Shown here one piece after another: positions 34,701 to 49,700 of a DNA stretch of 64,000 nucleotides. The notes beneath the pieces are model-generated. The model was not told the DNA's origin and did not search any database. It worked only from the letters and a program-made list of their open reading frames with translations. Source of the DNA: Eretmocerus hayati (taxonomy: Eukaryota > Arthropoda > Insecta > Hymenoptera > Aphelinidae); assembly GCA_029851415.1 (NCBI GenBank), contig CM056742.1, forward strand, positions 150,603,121-150,667,120, in the 5' to 3' direction. A program made the translations under genes and the position numbers. Numbering within the stretch: position 1 is the first letter of the stretch; each line of letters begins with the position of its first letter.

Positions 34701-37700
34701 ATTTCAATGACTTCCAATGCTGATGGTGGATCTGGCCTCTCTGTGAAATACGAATGATCAGTATCAAGACATATATTAGAAATTGAGAATGATGATCCTC
34801 TTGGAGTTAAATATTTTTATCAACAGAAATGCTGAACGTATCGATGATACAAACCTTGTACAGCCAAGTAAATGGTGTGTTCTCCTCGCCCATAATCGTT
34901 ATCAGCGGTACATCTGTAAATGCCCGAATCTTGGCGATCAGCCAGGCTGATCGAAAGTTGAGATCTGAGCCCGTTGTCCGTTTTAATCTGACTGATGGAG
35001 AGCCTGTGCAAGCTCGTATCTAGACGATTGTTGTTATGAGACCACTGAACGTTAATGGGATTGTCACCGATTACTGCGCAGTCCAGCTTGACAGACTCGC
35101 TTCGACGAATCGTCACGTTCTTGCTTTGAAATTCAAATCTTGCCGGCTCTGCGAACACGAATGATGAACAAAGCATCAAAGGAGATGCATAAGGAGAGAT
35201 AGTTGCTGATTTGGAGGAACAATAGGATTGTGGGATGATGTTGCGTGAATTAGAATGAGCCCGCATGACGATAACCTGATATGAGATACATTTGGATGCT
35301 CGCTAACCGGTACATCTTTTTAGTGGATTTCCTTTCATCCCAAGCTCCTCTTTTAATTACAATTCATTTCTGGTTTTTGCTATTCTTTATTATTTCTTTG
35401 AATGAGAATCCGATTGCAATGTACTAGAGCAAAGAGAACTTTTTGAAATGAATTTTCAGAATTGAAAATCCGATCCAATGTACATGAGATACATATCAAA
35501 ACCAAATAAGTGATTTTTGACAAACTAGTTGACAAACGGTCCCTGTCATATTCTTGCTCGTTCTAACTTTTGGAAACATTGATCCCAATAGAGTATGAAC
35601 AAATTTTGATCGATAAATCCACTCAATTCCCCATCTCTCTGCTTTCTCAGTCAACATTCATCCAAAACAAGCAATGAATAAGTTTACCAAGACACCCACT
35701 CCAAAGCTAATGAAACAATAACACAGCGCGGGTTAGCCATTCACTTCCCAAGAAGTACTTCAAACACTCCGGTAACATCCGCAAAAGCTCTCCGAGGACA
35801 AACTCAATACTCTGTTACGTTGCCACATTTAAACAACGATCTCAAATATCTCATCAACTCACCATTTACAGACACGTAGATGACCTTGCTGAGACCAGAA
35901 CCGATGCTGTTGTTTGCTCTGCACAAGTAGTGCCCTTCGTGTTGTGGCCCTGCAGAAGCTGTCCAGAGGGTACCATTTTGCATTATGGTGAGCCTGCCAT
36001 CAGTGAACTCGCTCAGAAGTCGAAAATCACTGGATGTACGAGCATGGCCACGTAGCCAAGTTATTTGAGGTGGAGGAAAACCCGTTGCTCTGCAGTGAAC
36101 GTAGAGAGGATTGCCTAAAAGACTTGACGCATCTTGAGGCTCGTGCATCCACTGAGGTGGTACCTTCACTTGGAGTTCGGCTGTTTCGTTCACCTTGGCT
36201 GCTTTATTTGTGGCTATGCAAGTGTATTTGCCACTGTGACGCGATGAGACGTCTTTAAAAACCAGATAGCTGTAGAAATCGTGCTGTTTCTCTTCGATCT
36301 GCAAAATTACAAAGTAGAGTTTTTATTGGAGAAGAATTCATTCTCCACCCTTCTCAACATTTTGAATACTATTTGATTCCTAATGAGAAGATTTCAGCAG
36401 ATACATCTTCTGAGATTTTGAACGAGTCTTCACTTTTGGTTTCAAACTATTTACTGATTTTTGATGAGCCAATGGGGGTTTTTGGATTTTTTATGATTAG
36501 TTCATCTTTCATAATCTGTAATAGTTCTGGGCCGGATCAGACAAAGTTACTTGAGACACAGTAATTATATGTAATAACGTTCTCATTATTCCTATAGTCT
36601 ATCGCCGAGGAATTTTCTTCATCAAATTCATCTTGCGCATCCCCCCATATTCGTCGGGGTTACGTTTCAAAAAAATTTACCGCGAATACGGAGTTTCGCG
36701 AATACCGAAGCATTACTCTCATGAAAATATTGAGATAGCTATTCATTTTCCTGTCCGCAAATGAGCAAATACGGAAGACCTCCTGTATTTCGCATAAGTT
36801 GAGAGTTTGGTCTAATTTCAATCCTCAAATAAGCTCAATATTGAGCGATTTCACTCGCAAGAGTCCATCATAGTTGTCGAGTTGCCTGCATAGTGGTGAT
36901 TTTTTTTCCAAGATGGACATGGGAAAGATCAGACTTAGCTCTAAGCTCTAACTCTGCTATTAATCAGCTTCTTAACGCAGCTACTACACGCCTTTATACG
37001 GGGAACTTGACAACATCAGATTGATAAATTCATCAAATTCTTTGAACCTTGAATGATTGTTCCAAATGATCCATGAATATGAACGAGTGAAATACTCCTC
37101 CAGAAATTAGAGGCTGATAGCAGTGTTACAGTATTCGAAAAATCCTCCAATTGCGAAAATGGCGCGCGTCTGACTAAACAGGGGGTTTTCTACTGATTAG
37201 TAATATCCTAAGTTATAAAAATACGTCTTGCGGTAGTAGATTGGGGTTAATAGTCATATCCCTTTGAGCATCCCAGAAAGCAACCATGCGCTTTTCAGCA
37301 TTTTGTAATTGCGGTAAAATTCTCTTCGTGTATAGCTTCCCCTCACACAAACATAGTTGACACCAGCGAGGCCTGCTAAGCCAGGCTTTTATGGAGCATA
37401 TTATTAAATCATATCTCTGGAAGCATCTATGTCTGCCTCCTGCTTCCCCTACCCCAAGGTGACAATTTCCGTCATGCAACATCGGTCAACCTATCTACCG
37501 CATTTCATCGATCATTTTATGTGACCTCCTTTGTAAAATCAACGACACTGTCTATTTTGCTCGATTTCACAAGGAACTTTTCACTCGACCACTGATTGAG
37601 TTGTGAGTATCACGATAACGCTGAATGAATTTTTGGAGCTATCAGATTCGCAAAATGAGACGAGATACGATGAAATCAAGCAACTCACGTTGAGAGACGA

Positions 37701-40700
37701 CGGAAGAGGTTCCCCATCTTTTAGCCAAGAGAAGTGGATGGGAAGATCGCCAGATGTGATACTGCACGTGATTTGAGCTCGGCTGCCTTTTTGCAGATTT
37801 GGTGGGAAACTCAATGGACCCATGACTGGTGGACCTGCAACATAATTAAATCAATGAATTCTGAGTCGAGAATTATTCATCTGTTGCAGCGATCCAATGG
37901 ATAACTTTTGATATGAGAATTAATTCAGTAGTGCAAAATTGATATGTTAAGCCTCGATTCATGTGATAGATTGGATATAAAAATTTACAGAGTGAATGAA
38001 CATACTTTGGACTTCGACGTGCATTTCTCTGCTTGCGGTTTGTCCAGATCCAGCATGGACGGTGCAAGTGTACGTTCCCTGATCATCGGGGCTGACATCG
38101 GTGATGGTGAGATGGCCTTCGGTATCGAGTTTATGTCGGAGATCAGGAGGTAATGTAGCGCCACCCCGAGACCATTTGACCGAGGTGATAGGATAGCCCG
38201 AATAAGGACATGATATTTTAACATCTCGTCCAGCAATGGCACGAACTGGACCGATTCGTAAACGTATGTAGGGTGGACCTGATTGAATAAGATCCGAGAT
38301 ATGAGTTTCGATAATAATTTATGAGGATAAAAATGGATAATTTTCAGGTCGAGATAATGAGCCGCGAATTCGATTCATTCGACAAGCAATTCACGATTGA
38401 GATTTATTTTTCCCATTGGAGATATGGCGTTCGATATTCGCTTAAGAGAATTCATACAACAATCATTTTGAGATCCAGGAATGAATGGGTTAATCATCTG
38501 TATTTGAGAGTTCGAAGTCTCTTATTCGAGGCTGCTGCTACGTTTATTGCGAACAAAAATTATTCTCTGGGTATATGACGACATTCCGACGAATATTTCA
38601 CGGAGAGAGCGTCGGTCGTTCGTTCGCTCTCTGGTGGTATGTATCACAAAAGCCTTTGACCAGACAGCGAAACTTTACGAGCTCAATGGTACACGTTTTC
38701 CGCATCAACTCACCCCATATATTGAGCCGGGCTTTGTGCTCGACCGAGGCGAGCGTATTCGAGGCAATGCAGGCGTACAGTCCACCATCCTCGGTTGTCG
38801 CCGAAGTAATGTTCAAATGACTGATCACGTCCCCAGACTGATCCACGTATTGACCAATGGCGAATCTGTGCGTATGATACAAAGTTGTACATACATCGTT
38901 AGATCATGATATTACTCAATTGAGCTGGAGAAACTACTTGGAATTAGTTTCATTTGAAATTGGAGCAGAAATGATGACTAAAGCGAGGACTGATTTGCAA
39001 AGTTAAAGATAGCTTCGTCATTAGTAGAATTTGGTTTGATGGCGTAGAGTTCTGGTAGTTTGCCTTTGAGGAGTTTCAAATTAAACATCGTAAATCGTAA
39101 CGATACCTGTGACTCGAGGCAATTTCGCTGAGCGGCTCGCCGTCTAACAGCCACGTGAACGAGGGTGGAGGCGAACCAGTCGCCGAACACCTTAAGGACA
39201 CCGGCGGACCCGGTCGTAAAGTCTGCTCTATAAATGTATATTGCAATTCCGGCACCGTATCTGCAAGAAATTTCCATCCTCGACTTTGATGTATGATCTG
39301 GATTTCTCGATATAGTTCAGTAGGTTTGAATAAAGACCCATAATGTGTGTAGAAGAATGTGGTTTCTAGGGAAAGGTGATCTCGATTTTAAGAATTTTAG
39401 TGTGATGAATCAAGGCAGTATGAGGAGCAGTTTTTGTTCGATCATGTACCACAGGAGTTAGTTGAATAGAATGCTGAAAAAAGTACCAAAAAGAGTTTCA
39501 TTTGGTGTTGTGCCATTTAAATTCCGTCTTATTGCCTATTTTCAGGATTTATGTAGGAAATTAGGAAAAAGTTTAATAATTCATGAGTTTCTAAGTTTGC
39601 ATGAAATGTGAAATACTTTTTGTTTGTTCTATAGATGAAGTGTGATTAACGTCTCCCATCCCGCTGTGTCTTGTGACCTGGATGATGAGCATTTGCACGT
39701 ACTCTTTCTTGATTTGGGAAAAATGCAATCTGAGTTCACACGAAATGCTTCGTAGAATTTCATCGTGAAATATTTAAGTGGATCTAAGATACCTGAAATT
39801 CTATACAATGACATAAACAAAATGGTCAAGGAATTCATGAAATAAATAGTCATTTTATGAAACCATTGGAATCAACAGTTTGACGGTATCATCAACATGT
39901 ACAATTTTTGGGTCGGTTGCTTCAATGAGTGAGTGAAGACGGGAAATCCATTTCTGTATCATTTTTTGAAATCAGAATCCAAGTCTCAAAACTCGATACT
40001 CACCACCCAACCTCAGCTCTGCCGTAGCTTGGGCATTCTCTTTGTCACTTCTGACTAGACATTGGTACATGCCCTTGTCACGCCTGCCAACTGCGCCAAC
40101 CATGAGGACTAGGGGAGCGGGCAACCTTATCCTTGTATCTTGTGCTGATAGAACCGGCAATCCATCATGTAGCCATTCAACGCTTTCAATTGGATATCCT
40201 TCTACCGAGCAGTTCATCGTCGCAGTTTGACCCGAATTCACCACCTTCAAAATACCGAAAAATTTCATATAAATATTCGTTGTACTTCATCATCGATTCT
40301 ATACATCTTTCAAAATTCTACGAGAACTGATCCGAAGGCCATTACATTCGTTGTTGCTTCCGGTAGCTGCATTTGACCGATCGCGTCAGCCACGTTTACT
40401 CGATGCGACAGTCCAGTGTGCGAACGATCCCTTTCCGCATGTGAATTGCACTTTTTATGGAGCTCGATGTCAATGGAAAACTGCCATGGCTTTGCGCAAC
40501 GTCAACGCGATGGATGGGTATATACGTTCGTGGCGTAGCCTTTGTCTTCTTTCAAAGAATGATGCGTGTGTATTGACACGAAAAAAGTGACATGTAGCAT
40601 AAACGTAGAAAATCCATTTTCCATAGCAGTGGTGAATTTTGCGACGCTCTGGAGTAAAATTGAGACAGAAATATTCTGTTTTCTCTGCGAGACAAGAGGT

Positions 40701-43700
40701 GCTTTTGAAATCAAAGAAAGAAAATGGGAGAAGCAAAATTGTTTTGTGATACTGGGGAATTCGATTGGGAAGAACATTATAAGCTCGTCAACATTCAATA
40801 TCATGGGTAAAACGTATTTCTTCCCTCAAGTGAGTTGACGATCAATGAATTTTGTATGACAAAAACTAAATCTGAGCCCCTGATAAATTTTGACGTGATG
40901 CCGAATATATTGATGTCGGAGATCCGAATGATATTGAAGTCACTCCTCCATCAGCTTCGAAGACAGGCTAAGCAGAATTTAAAAATAGTCTTGGATCCCC
41001 TTTGCAATCATGATGGGAAAAGTACGAGGGATTGCTCGATGGTTTGAAAGTCGCAATTCAATGCGATTCTCGGATTTTCTCATTCAAGTTGATGTAATTT
41101 TCGATTCGCATCACGCAAAAAGGAATGAATAAGGGTAAGTCAAATCCTCGAGCTCGCCTTCGACAAAGTATTAAGCAATATTCCCCCCTCCCCCCCCCCC
41201 CACCTGGCGTGATTCTCGCATCTTTGCGTTAGAGTAAGCCACTAGTGAGCGTCAGCCTTGAGATATTTTTCGCAAAAGCACCTTCTGTGATCATCGTCTA
41301 CACATCTGTGAGATTCCTGTCCTTTTCTCATGTTACAATAATAGTTCCTCATTTTATCACTCAACCTGCATCTGAGAAGTCGCAGGGTCATGAAATCTTA
41401 CCAACAATAAATAGTACTGAGAATAATACAGACCTGAATTTGGCCTGCAAACATTTCGTCACCATCGAACCATATCAAGAATCCATGGACGATTCCAACA
41501 GTCATAAAATCAAACAGCTAATCCATACCAAGATAAAAATTGCGCCAGACAAAATTATTGTTCCATGTATGTTTGGAGAAACATCTCTATTCCCATCACA
41601 GCTCGTTATAAATCAAAAGCAATCCTGTGACGCGCTATACAGAAACCTGATGCAGCGTCACCACGCCACACGCTGTCCGAGAAAATTCTTCGAAAAAATT
41701 TCCATACTGATGACCACGTCTAAAGCAATATCGCCCGGTTTGTACTCTCTCTGGGTTGCATCCCTGCGTCGATTCGCTTACCCTCAAACCATATTCATAC
41801 TAACACAGAGCTCAGAGGATATATCCCAGTCAATCAAGGCATGAGAGCGCAAAGAGAGCATGTGGGTCGGTTGCATTTACGCGTCGCTGGTGATTTTCTT
41901 TAGCGCCACATGCATACGGCTATTGTATAAACTATATACATGTACCATCAGGGGATACGCTAGCGCATAAAAAGCTCCAAAGCTCGTTGGCGCGAGAGTG
42001 GAACCCGATAACGAGTTTTCCATCAAACGGGGTCCGCCGTTGTTCGAACGATTCGTGCACGCATCATGGTTTGAGGACAATCTATACTATTTGATGACGA
42101 AGGTGATGTGCTTTAGCTCAGAGGTAGGATATACGGACCTGGATTTGAGGCTGAATGCGGGCGTTCAATTTAGACGTGACGGAGAGATGAGTCTCGGCTT
42201 GCTGCTCACCAAACTGATTGCGAGCCCGGCACACGTATCTGCCAGCGTCTTGCACATCCACTCGACGTATGCGCAGCAGATCGCCCCACAACTGAATCCT
42301 GCCGTAAGACTCTACCGCCACGGAGCGTCCTGTGAATTCGATGTATAACATAGTATGGATTAGTCGTGCTCCAGTTCGCAACTTCATCAAGGTATATTGC
42401 AAACATTGACTATAAGCTAAGCCATTTGAGGGATCCAGAATTTTTTATCTCACCCACTCGTCAAATCTGTTAAATTTCTCCATAATTGAGGGATCAGTTG
42501 AATATTTTATAACCAAATGCCATTGTGGGCTTGAAAAAGATTAGATTTCGAGTGATTGCAAGTTATTTTCCATCAGATATAGATCTTATTTCAGATGATT
42601 TTTGTGGAAATTTTTAACTAGAATATGAATTTCCACATATTGCATTTAATCCGTAACCGCGTGGTGGGTCCGTGCAGGACCCATTAACAATGTGTTGAGT
42701 CTCATGCATCCATGCCAATATCTCATGGCTTTCAAGGTTCCAGTATCATATTTTAGACCCAATTCAAGTACTTTGGATGGTAATTGAGGCCTACTAACGG
42801 TCTCGTTGTTAGACTACTTTCAAAACTTCATTCGGCCAAATTTTCGAATTGTCAAGAATGACTCGTCATTGTACGAATACTATTTTCCGTTTCCTGAGTT
42901 TTTGATCGGGATTCATTCAATGGGGTTACTCAGAGATTGGTGAGTAGTCTCAACATGACACTATAGATGTTTGGGGTCGTACTCTAAATCTTGCGGTAAA
43001 ATTTTTCGGCAAATTTTACCGCAAAATTTGCTGGAATCGATGTCGCTCTGTCGGTACAGGAGTCCATCGTTATCCGCGGGGGTTACGTTTGGAAGAAGTG
43101 CCGCGTAGAACAAAACCGCGGATAATAAGACCTTGGTCTTATGGGAAATGGGGGGATACGTTCGACCATCTGTGCAAATCACGAGAAAAATTGCTATGCA
43201 CGCATGGTTTTCATTTATTCAACATTGTTGTCACAAAATGACGAGTAAAATAGTACATAAGGATGATATACAATGGAGAAAAATGACGAAATTTCGTAAA
43301 ATTCATACAAAAATAAATCTATTTCTCGAAAAAATCTGTCATCTTCGACTGCTTCGCTCGTCTCAAAATATCTCTGTGGAGTTCCTCGTAAATCTTCACA
43401 CCCATATCGAGAAAATGCTTGAAGCTCAGACTTCGAATCATGATTAGATCACGAGCCATCGCCAAATCTGAAGCTCGCACAACGAGATCTATGATCTCGG
43501 TTATCAACATGGAGTCGAATGACTGCTCAGGTTCATCGTGCGGAAGATTCTCGACCGGTGGTTCACTTGCGAGCTCGTCGATCTCTTCCGTGGTGTAATT
43601 TGGTTCGGGTAAGATGAGGATTCACAACTTCTGATTCTTGGATGTTTTCAAATCCCTCGCCTTCGACATCTCGAAGCAAGTCTACAACTTCACGAACCAC

Positions 43701-46700
43701 CGGCGGATATTCAGGAGAACCGTCAGGATCGCTTCTGTAGATTCGTTGATGTCGAAGCGCCTGGCAATCGCAGCAATTTTTTCTCTGGCATCAATTAGAT
43801 TTAGAATTTTCAACTGCTCAGTAAGAGCCAGAACTTTCCGATTACGCTTTGACGACGTTGCGGCTGAATTGTTCCGTTTAGATGGAGCCATATCTTTTCT
43901 AGCAAATGTAAACAAGGTTTCAAAAAAAGTTTGCATATAAAGGAATAAAGGTTTAGGATAGCAAACAGTGTGTGTCAACATTGCACGCAAACTGAATATT
44001 GATGCAAATGTCTCGAAGGATGTTAACATTCGATTCACATGTAGAGAATCAACCAAATATCGAGAACTTAGTCAAAATATTAAAGCGTACGGTTGATCAA
44101 ATATGCCAGAGCATAATATGTAGAATTACTGTAGAAATGATGGTGTAAACCTATAACCAATTTTGACGAATTCGACAGTCCTCTATACTTCAAAACTTCG
44201 ACTGACTAAAGAATATGTATTGCCAATCCATTATTCAAGCCTTTTTAGGGAGGAAAGTGTCATCCAAACGTAACACATGAGGGGCGGATGGTATTCTGAA
44301 AGGTCGCGCACCACTCGTCACGAGTGGAATTGACAGAAATGGATTTATTCTATATCAATCACGGGCATGGGCCCGCGGGTAGCAAGGGATGGACGCAAAT
44401 CGGGTAACCGCGGATAACGAAACCCGCGGATAACGAGGGACTCCTGTAACTTGTGAAATTTGCCGCAATTGGTGCGGTTTGCTGTCGTGGTTTTACGTGT
44501 TTGCGTTGCCGATGGCGTTTGCCGTAAAAAGTACGACAAACCACGACGGCAAACCGCAACAAATGCGGCAAATTTTACAAGTTACCGACAGAGCGACATC
44601 GGCTCCGGCAAATTTTGCGGTAAAATTTGCCGGAAAATGTTACAGGATTCAGGATACGGGTCCTGAGGTAATGAGTGGCGTTCTGTGGATTTATTTTGAG
44701 ATTCTACGTGCAAGGCGCTTAACCAGAGCCTCAAAAAGGAATCAAGTTGAAAAATAAAATATCCACCCGTTTCTAGATGGTCTCGTTTTCTATGGGTTGG
44801 TTAGTAACCCATAATATTTGGAATGTAGATAGTTCTTTGTCATGATCTCGTGTATCATTTTTGGTGCCATCCTGCGATCCTAGGAAATATTGTAAGTATT
44901 CTCAGTAACAAGGAGTCTAGCAGTAGAGTCACGCAGAAAATTTGCGTGAGCCTCTTCGAATCGAGGATTTGGAAGTACGCTAGGCATCCTGGCTTATTTA
45001 CATCGGAGAATCCCATTACATCGTTGATCATTCAATCAAAATTCATTTGAATTTTATGGGATGGCAGGAAAGTTGCATCGTAGAAGAGAGTTGAGGATTA
45101 GTATCTGATGCCACTACTCATCTGCACCCAGTTTCATACGAGACTTTATAGCACGGATACCACGAATACCTATGAAGATTATGCTAAAAAGTAAAATTTT
45201 CAGGTAGAAGTCGTACAAGAGTCTGTGAGCTCAGAAGAGTTCGAGGGGACTAGAAAAGAATTCGTAAAGTGTTTAATATGCTTCTATGCTCACTTGTATT
45301 CTTTATACTTGACACAGTCCTGTTGATTCATCAAGTCCTGATTCGAATTCAGTGTTGGATTGCACTCTTTCAATATTACTCCTACATCAAAACTAGTCTC
45401 ATAATCAGCGAAAGTACTGACAATTTTCCCAGCTTAGCTATCGCAAATAGCAGCAATTAGTACTAATACCCAAGAATAGCCTCTATTGTGGGTCCCGTAA
45501 ATCTACGAAGTCCCAGAAGAGAGTTGAACTTGGATTTTAACACGCGAAAGAGAGATAAGAGCAGTCTTCAAGTTTTCTCTCGAGCCGGGTAGTCGGCGGT
45601 GCCGGTGATTTCAAGTGATGGGGGTATTAAATTGTAAGATCGGACGGAAAGTGGAGCAATTCACGCGTGGATGAATTATACGTCCGGGACTTCGCGGATC
45701 TACGGAGGGCTCTGAATCAGCTGCTCGCCCAGAGAGTAATCGAAACGCGGCGAATTGGAAAATGCGGCTGCCGTCCGATAAGAAGATACTCTCCTCAATG
45801 AGAACGTCTACTTCTGTTCTGTTCACCAACGCTTCGTCGCACGACTCGTTACTCGTTTGCAGTGGTTATTCTTCCTGAACAGCGGCTGCGATCAGGGAGA
45901 TGAAATATCTTGGTAATCAACGAAGAAGCGATAAGAATCCTCTCTTGGGCTGTTTTAGGAGATTGGTATCCATTCATAAATCAGTCTGAGAGACTTGTAA
46001 TTGTGGAAAAGTTATGGCATTGAGAGGCGCAATCTATATCTTTTGGCAATTGTGATGAAATGTACAATTTTTTGGCTCGATCTTTGGATTTTAATATTTC
46101 GGATCTATAGAATTTTGTTCGATGTAAAGAATAACTGTTATGATGAAAAGCTTATGATTTCCCAAATAATTGATTAACCAGAACATAAGCGTCTTGGAAT
46201 ACAATGATTATCGATGATGAAAATTTCCTCGGTGAATACTACTTTTTGTGCTCTTACTACTAGTGAGTGAGGAAGTCAACCCAATTTTTATCATTTTTGC
46301 TAATTCCACTATCGGTCTGTGCCGATGATAGCAACCTTCAGTTTTGGCATGTGCCAGGAAACTGTCGATCTTCAAATGACGATGAATTATTATAAATGAT
46401 CCAGATCCAAGAGGGCCATCTCAATCAATAGAAGATATATTTCGAAGAATAGTGTCGAAGAAGGTATTGGTGCTCAACTACCTCAAAATATCGAAACTTC
46501 TAGCACTAGAAAACAGGTGAATCTGTATCTATATGAGAACGATTTGCATAAATCGGGTTTCTGATGGCGAAGACAAGATTCACTTTTAACTAGATATTAG
46601 AGAATATAAAAATTCAAAACTCGTGCTGCATTTGTTCTTGTTCAAGAAAAATGTTATCTTTGGTAAGCTTTTGATAGATGGTTTCCAAATAGTTGGAATG

Positions 46701-49700
46701 AGACAAATTTCTATCCATTCTGGATTTTGTCTTGAAAACAACACCATGAGCAAAAACTGTGGCATTGATATTTCTTCGACTTACGGGCGGGTAAATTCTT
46801 GATCAAACTGGTCGAAGGAAAAATTGATGGGTCAGGCTCAGGTCTCGTATACTCACCATTGACGTCACGATACCAGGTGAACTGCGGCGGTGGGTTTCCC
46901 TGTGTCCAGCACGTGAGATGCACATCGGAGTCTCGCTCGGCGGAAATTGCAATTTGCGAGCGCTGCATCAGCTTCGGCGGCTGAGAGCTGCTCGGTTCTG
47001 TTTGAAACACAACGCGACAGAAATTGAGACGAGCATGCTATGCTGTGCTATGTATGTGCAAAAGCTCTCTCCAAATATATGTATATAGAATATAGCTGAC
47101 GGACGAGCGTGAGGAAAATGACAGGCGTTTTGTGAATATATACCCATGTATGTATAACATGCTCTGGCTATGCTTGGGCGTTAACGCAGTTTGCTTTTTT
47201 TTTTTTCGTTGCCTTGCAGTGGAATAAATTTGACATTTTTTTCATCCTCTTCAATCTCATCCGTGAGCCGGAGCGTAGAGTGAAATTCTCAGGGTTATAC
47301 ATGATAGAAGAACATGATGGAGAGCGGATAATTGCGAACTTTTGAAGTGTGCAATGTTGAATTTTAATAGCCTTCATTATATGGCAAGCAAAAGCCGGAC
47401 AAGGGCAAAAGTGGATGATGACAATGTGGGTCGATCGTTCGACATGGTGTATTAGAGTAGAGCTAGCATACTCTATTTTGAATAGCGTGTCATCCAAAAT
47501 GAGATTGGCATCCAATCTCTCGTATGTAACGTGTTCATTCGCTTTGAATCATGAGATGAAGCGTGAAGCCCTTGAATCATTCTGTCGGATTTTTACGGTA
47601 TCGTTGATCAATGTTATCTGCAGTCATGTTGATCGATCAGAGTGATTATGAAATAGTCCGAGTCAGATTAACTTATTTCTCAATACTTCAATATATTACT
47701 ACACTGAGTTTGCTGATCTGTGCATGGGCTTTGCAAAATATTTTGGTTTCTAAATAGTTCTAAATGGAAGAAGAGATGCATTAGCGTGTTCGAATCGACT
47801 TTTCCAATAATTCAAAAGCCCAACGGGAAGAATTTTTTTTTGACTCAGTATTTCCTGGATACGAAAGATTCTTTACGAAAAGATCATTTTGTTATGGAAG
47901 TCAGTCCTATCTGGTAAACCTGAATGATGCGATTTGATTTGACCGAATGGATGTTCGGTTGGGGTTAGTCAGCTTTAGTCAATTTATTCCACATTGAAAA
48001 TCTGGCGGGCTTAGGTCATTACCGACGTCGGAGTTCCCGCACTACCGATTGTTCGATGTTCCTCGATTCTCGATGTCGGGGTTCTGGGTTCTGGGGCCCC
48101 CGACAGAAGTAAGTAGAAGCGTGAATTGTCAGCGGCACAATTGTTTCAGTTGCAGTTCATATAAAACGATGAGACAATGCAATTTCTTCAATGTCGTTGA
48201 TCAGACTTGGCTGTGGCTTACTTCCTCAGCAATATCATGAATTTCGTATATTTCAAATACAGCATAGAGGTTAAAGATTATAGCTCATCCGGAGGCGATC
48301 TTGTTAATACCTTTGATCATGCGCTAACTCAGATTACGTGGAAATTTCCAAAAATTACCGCAATGGAAATGACGAGATTTGTACGATCTGAATTGAGTAA
48401 AATGATCGAAAACCGTTGATGTTTTAGGATTTGCTGTTATCATGGTAAGAGAACGCGTTGTGCTGATTTCATGAATTCGTGATGTGATGGGATTGAACTT
48501 CAAATTTGAATTGAATGATTGAGATATCTAAATTTACGTGGCAAATTGAGAGCTCGTGATTATTTGCCCATATCTAGCAAAGCATGAAATAGTCCGAGCC
48601 CCAAGGACAAAATGAAACTATCGTGAATCAAAACGGTGTACACTTCTTGTGCGATGAGTGACCAGGTTTCTTTAAGTCTTGTCCTAGGAAGATTGTGATA
48701 TTCTCTCTGTATTTTACTCAATCATCAATGACAGTAAGCAACTCTTTTGAATTCAGATAACTTGGATTGAAGACTCAGAGAGAAACCAGAACCACCCAAT
48801 CCTTGACCGATGACAAAGATTTTACACGTGAAAGATTAGGTTATTGATTGTAAATAAAATAACTCTGTTCGTCTTCACTGGGACACAATGCCCTTTGATG
48901 ACTCCATTGATGTTTTTCTGGAAGTTTTCTCAATGTAAATACGTAACTCTAAAACATTTCCAAACTTACTACGAGCAGCCAAAGCTATTCACAATTTGCG
49001 CCTGGGAACCCCGACATCGAGAATCGAGGATCACCAAACAATCGGTAATGCGGGAGCTACGACGTCGGTAATGACCTAATCCCGACAGATTTTCAGTCCA
49101 GTGAGAATACTTTGAAAAATGCACGTTTGTGTAAATGGAGAACGAACCCTCAACGCAACTTCATTTTTTAAAAACTGCCGTATTGAATAGATTCAAGATC
49201 AAAGAGCTAGTTTGATTTGGTTTGGTGAACTTAAACCAGATGCTTGTTCGACCAACCAGATCAGGCCAGTCAAGTCAATTCGGCCGGTGTTTGATCTTCA
49301 TAACAAGATTAATCTAAGCATGACGTTAGGTCAGAGTTAAGAGTACTACCACTCAGAATCTGAACATTTGATTTCTCCAATTAGTCATACTACCCCTAAG
49401 CATCTTTCTTGTGTAGGAAACACTTAAGGCAACGCGGTCACCGTGCCACGATTCGGACTAAACGAAGAGAAGACGAATACTTATTATCATCTAGCTCGAG
49501 TTCGTCTTCTCGTCATTTAGCTCAAATCGCAAAAGAATCGGATAAAAGTGAGAATTACAACGTGCCTATATTATAGGTTAGGAGGTGTTTGCGATCAAGT
49601 TATTCCCACTTTTCTCCAATTCTTTTTCGATTTGAGCTAAACGACGAGAAGACGAACTCAAGTTAGATGATAATAAACGCGGGTCTTCTCGTCGTTTCAC

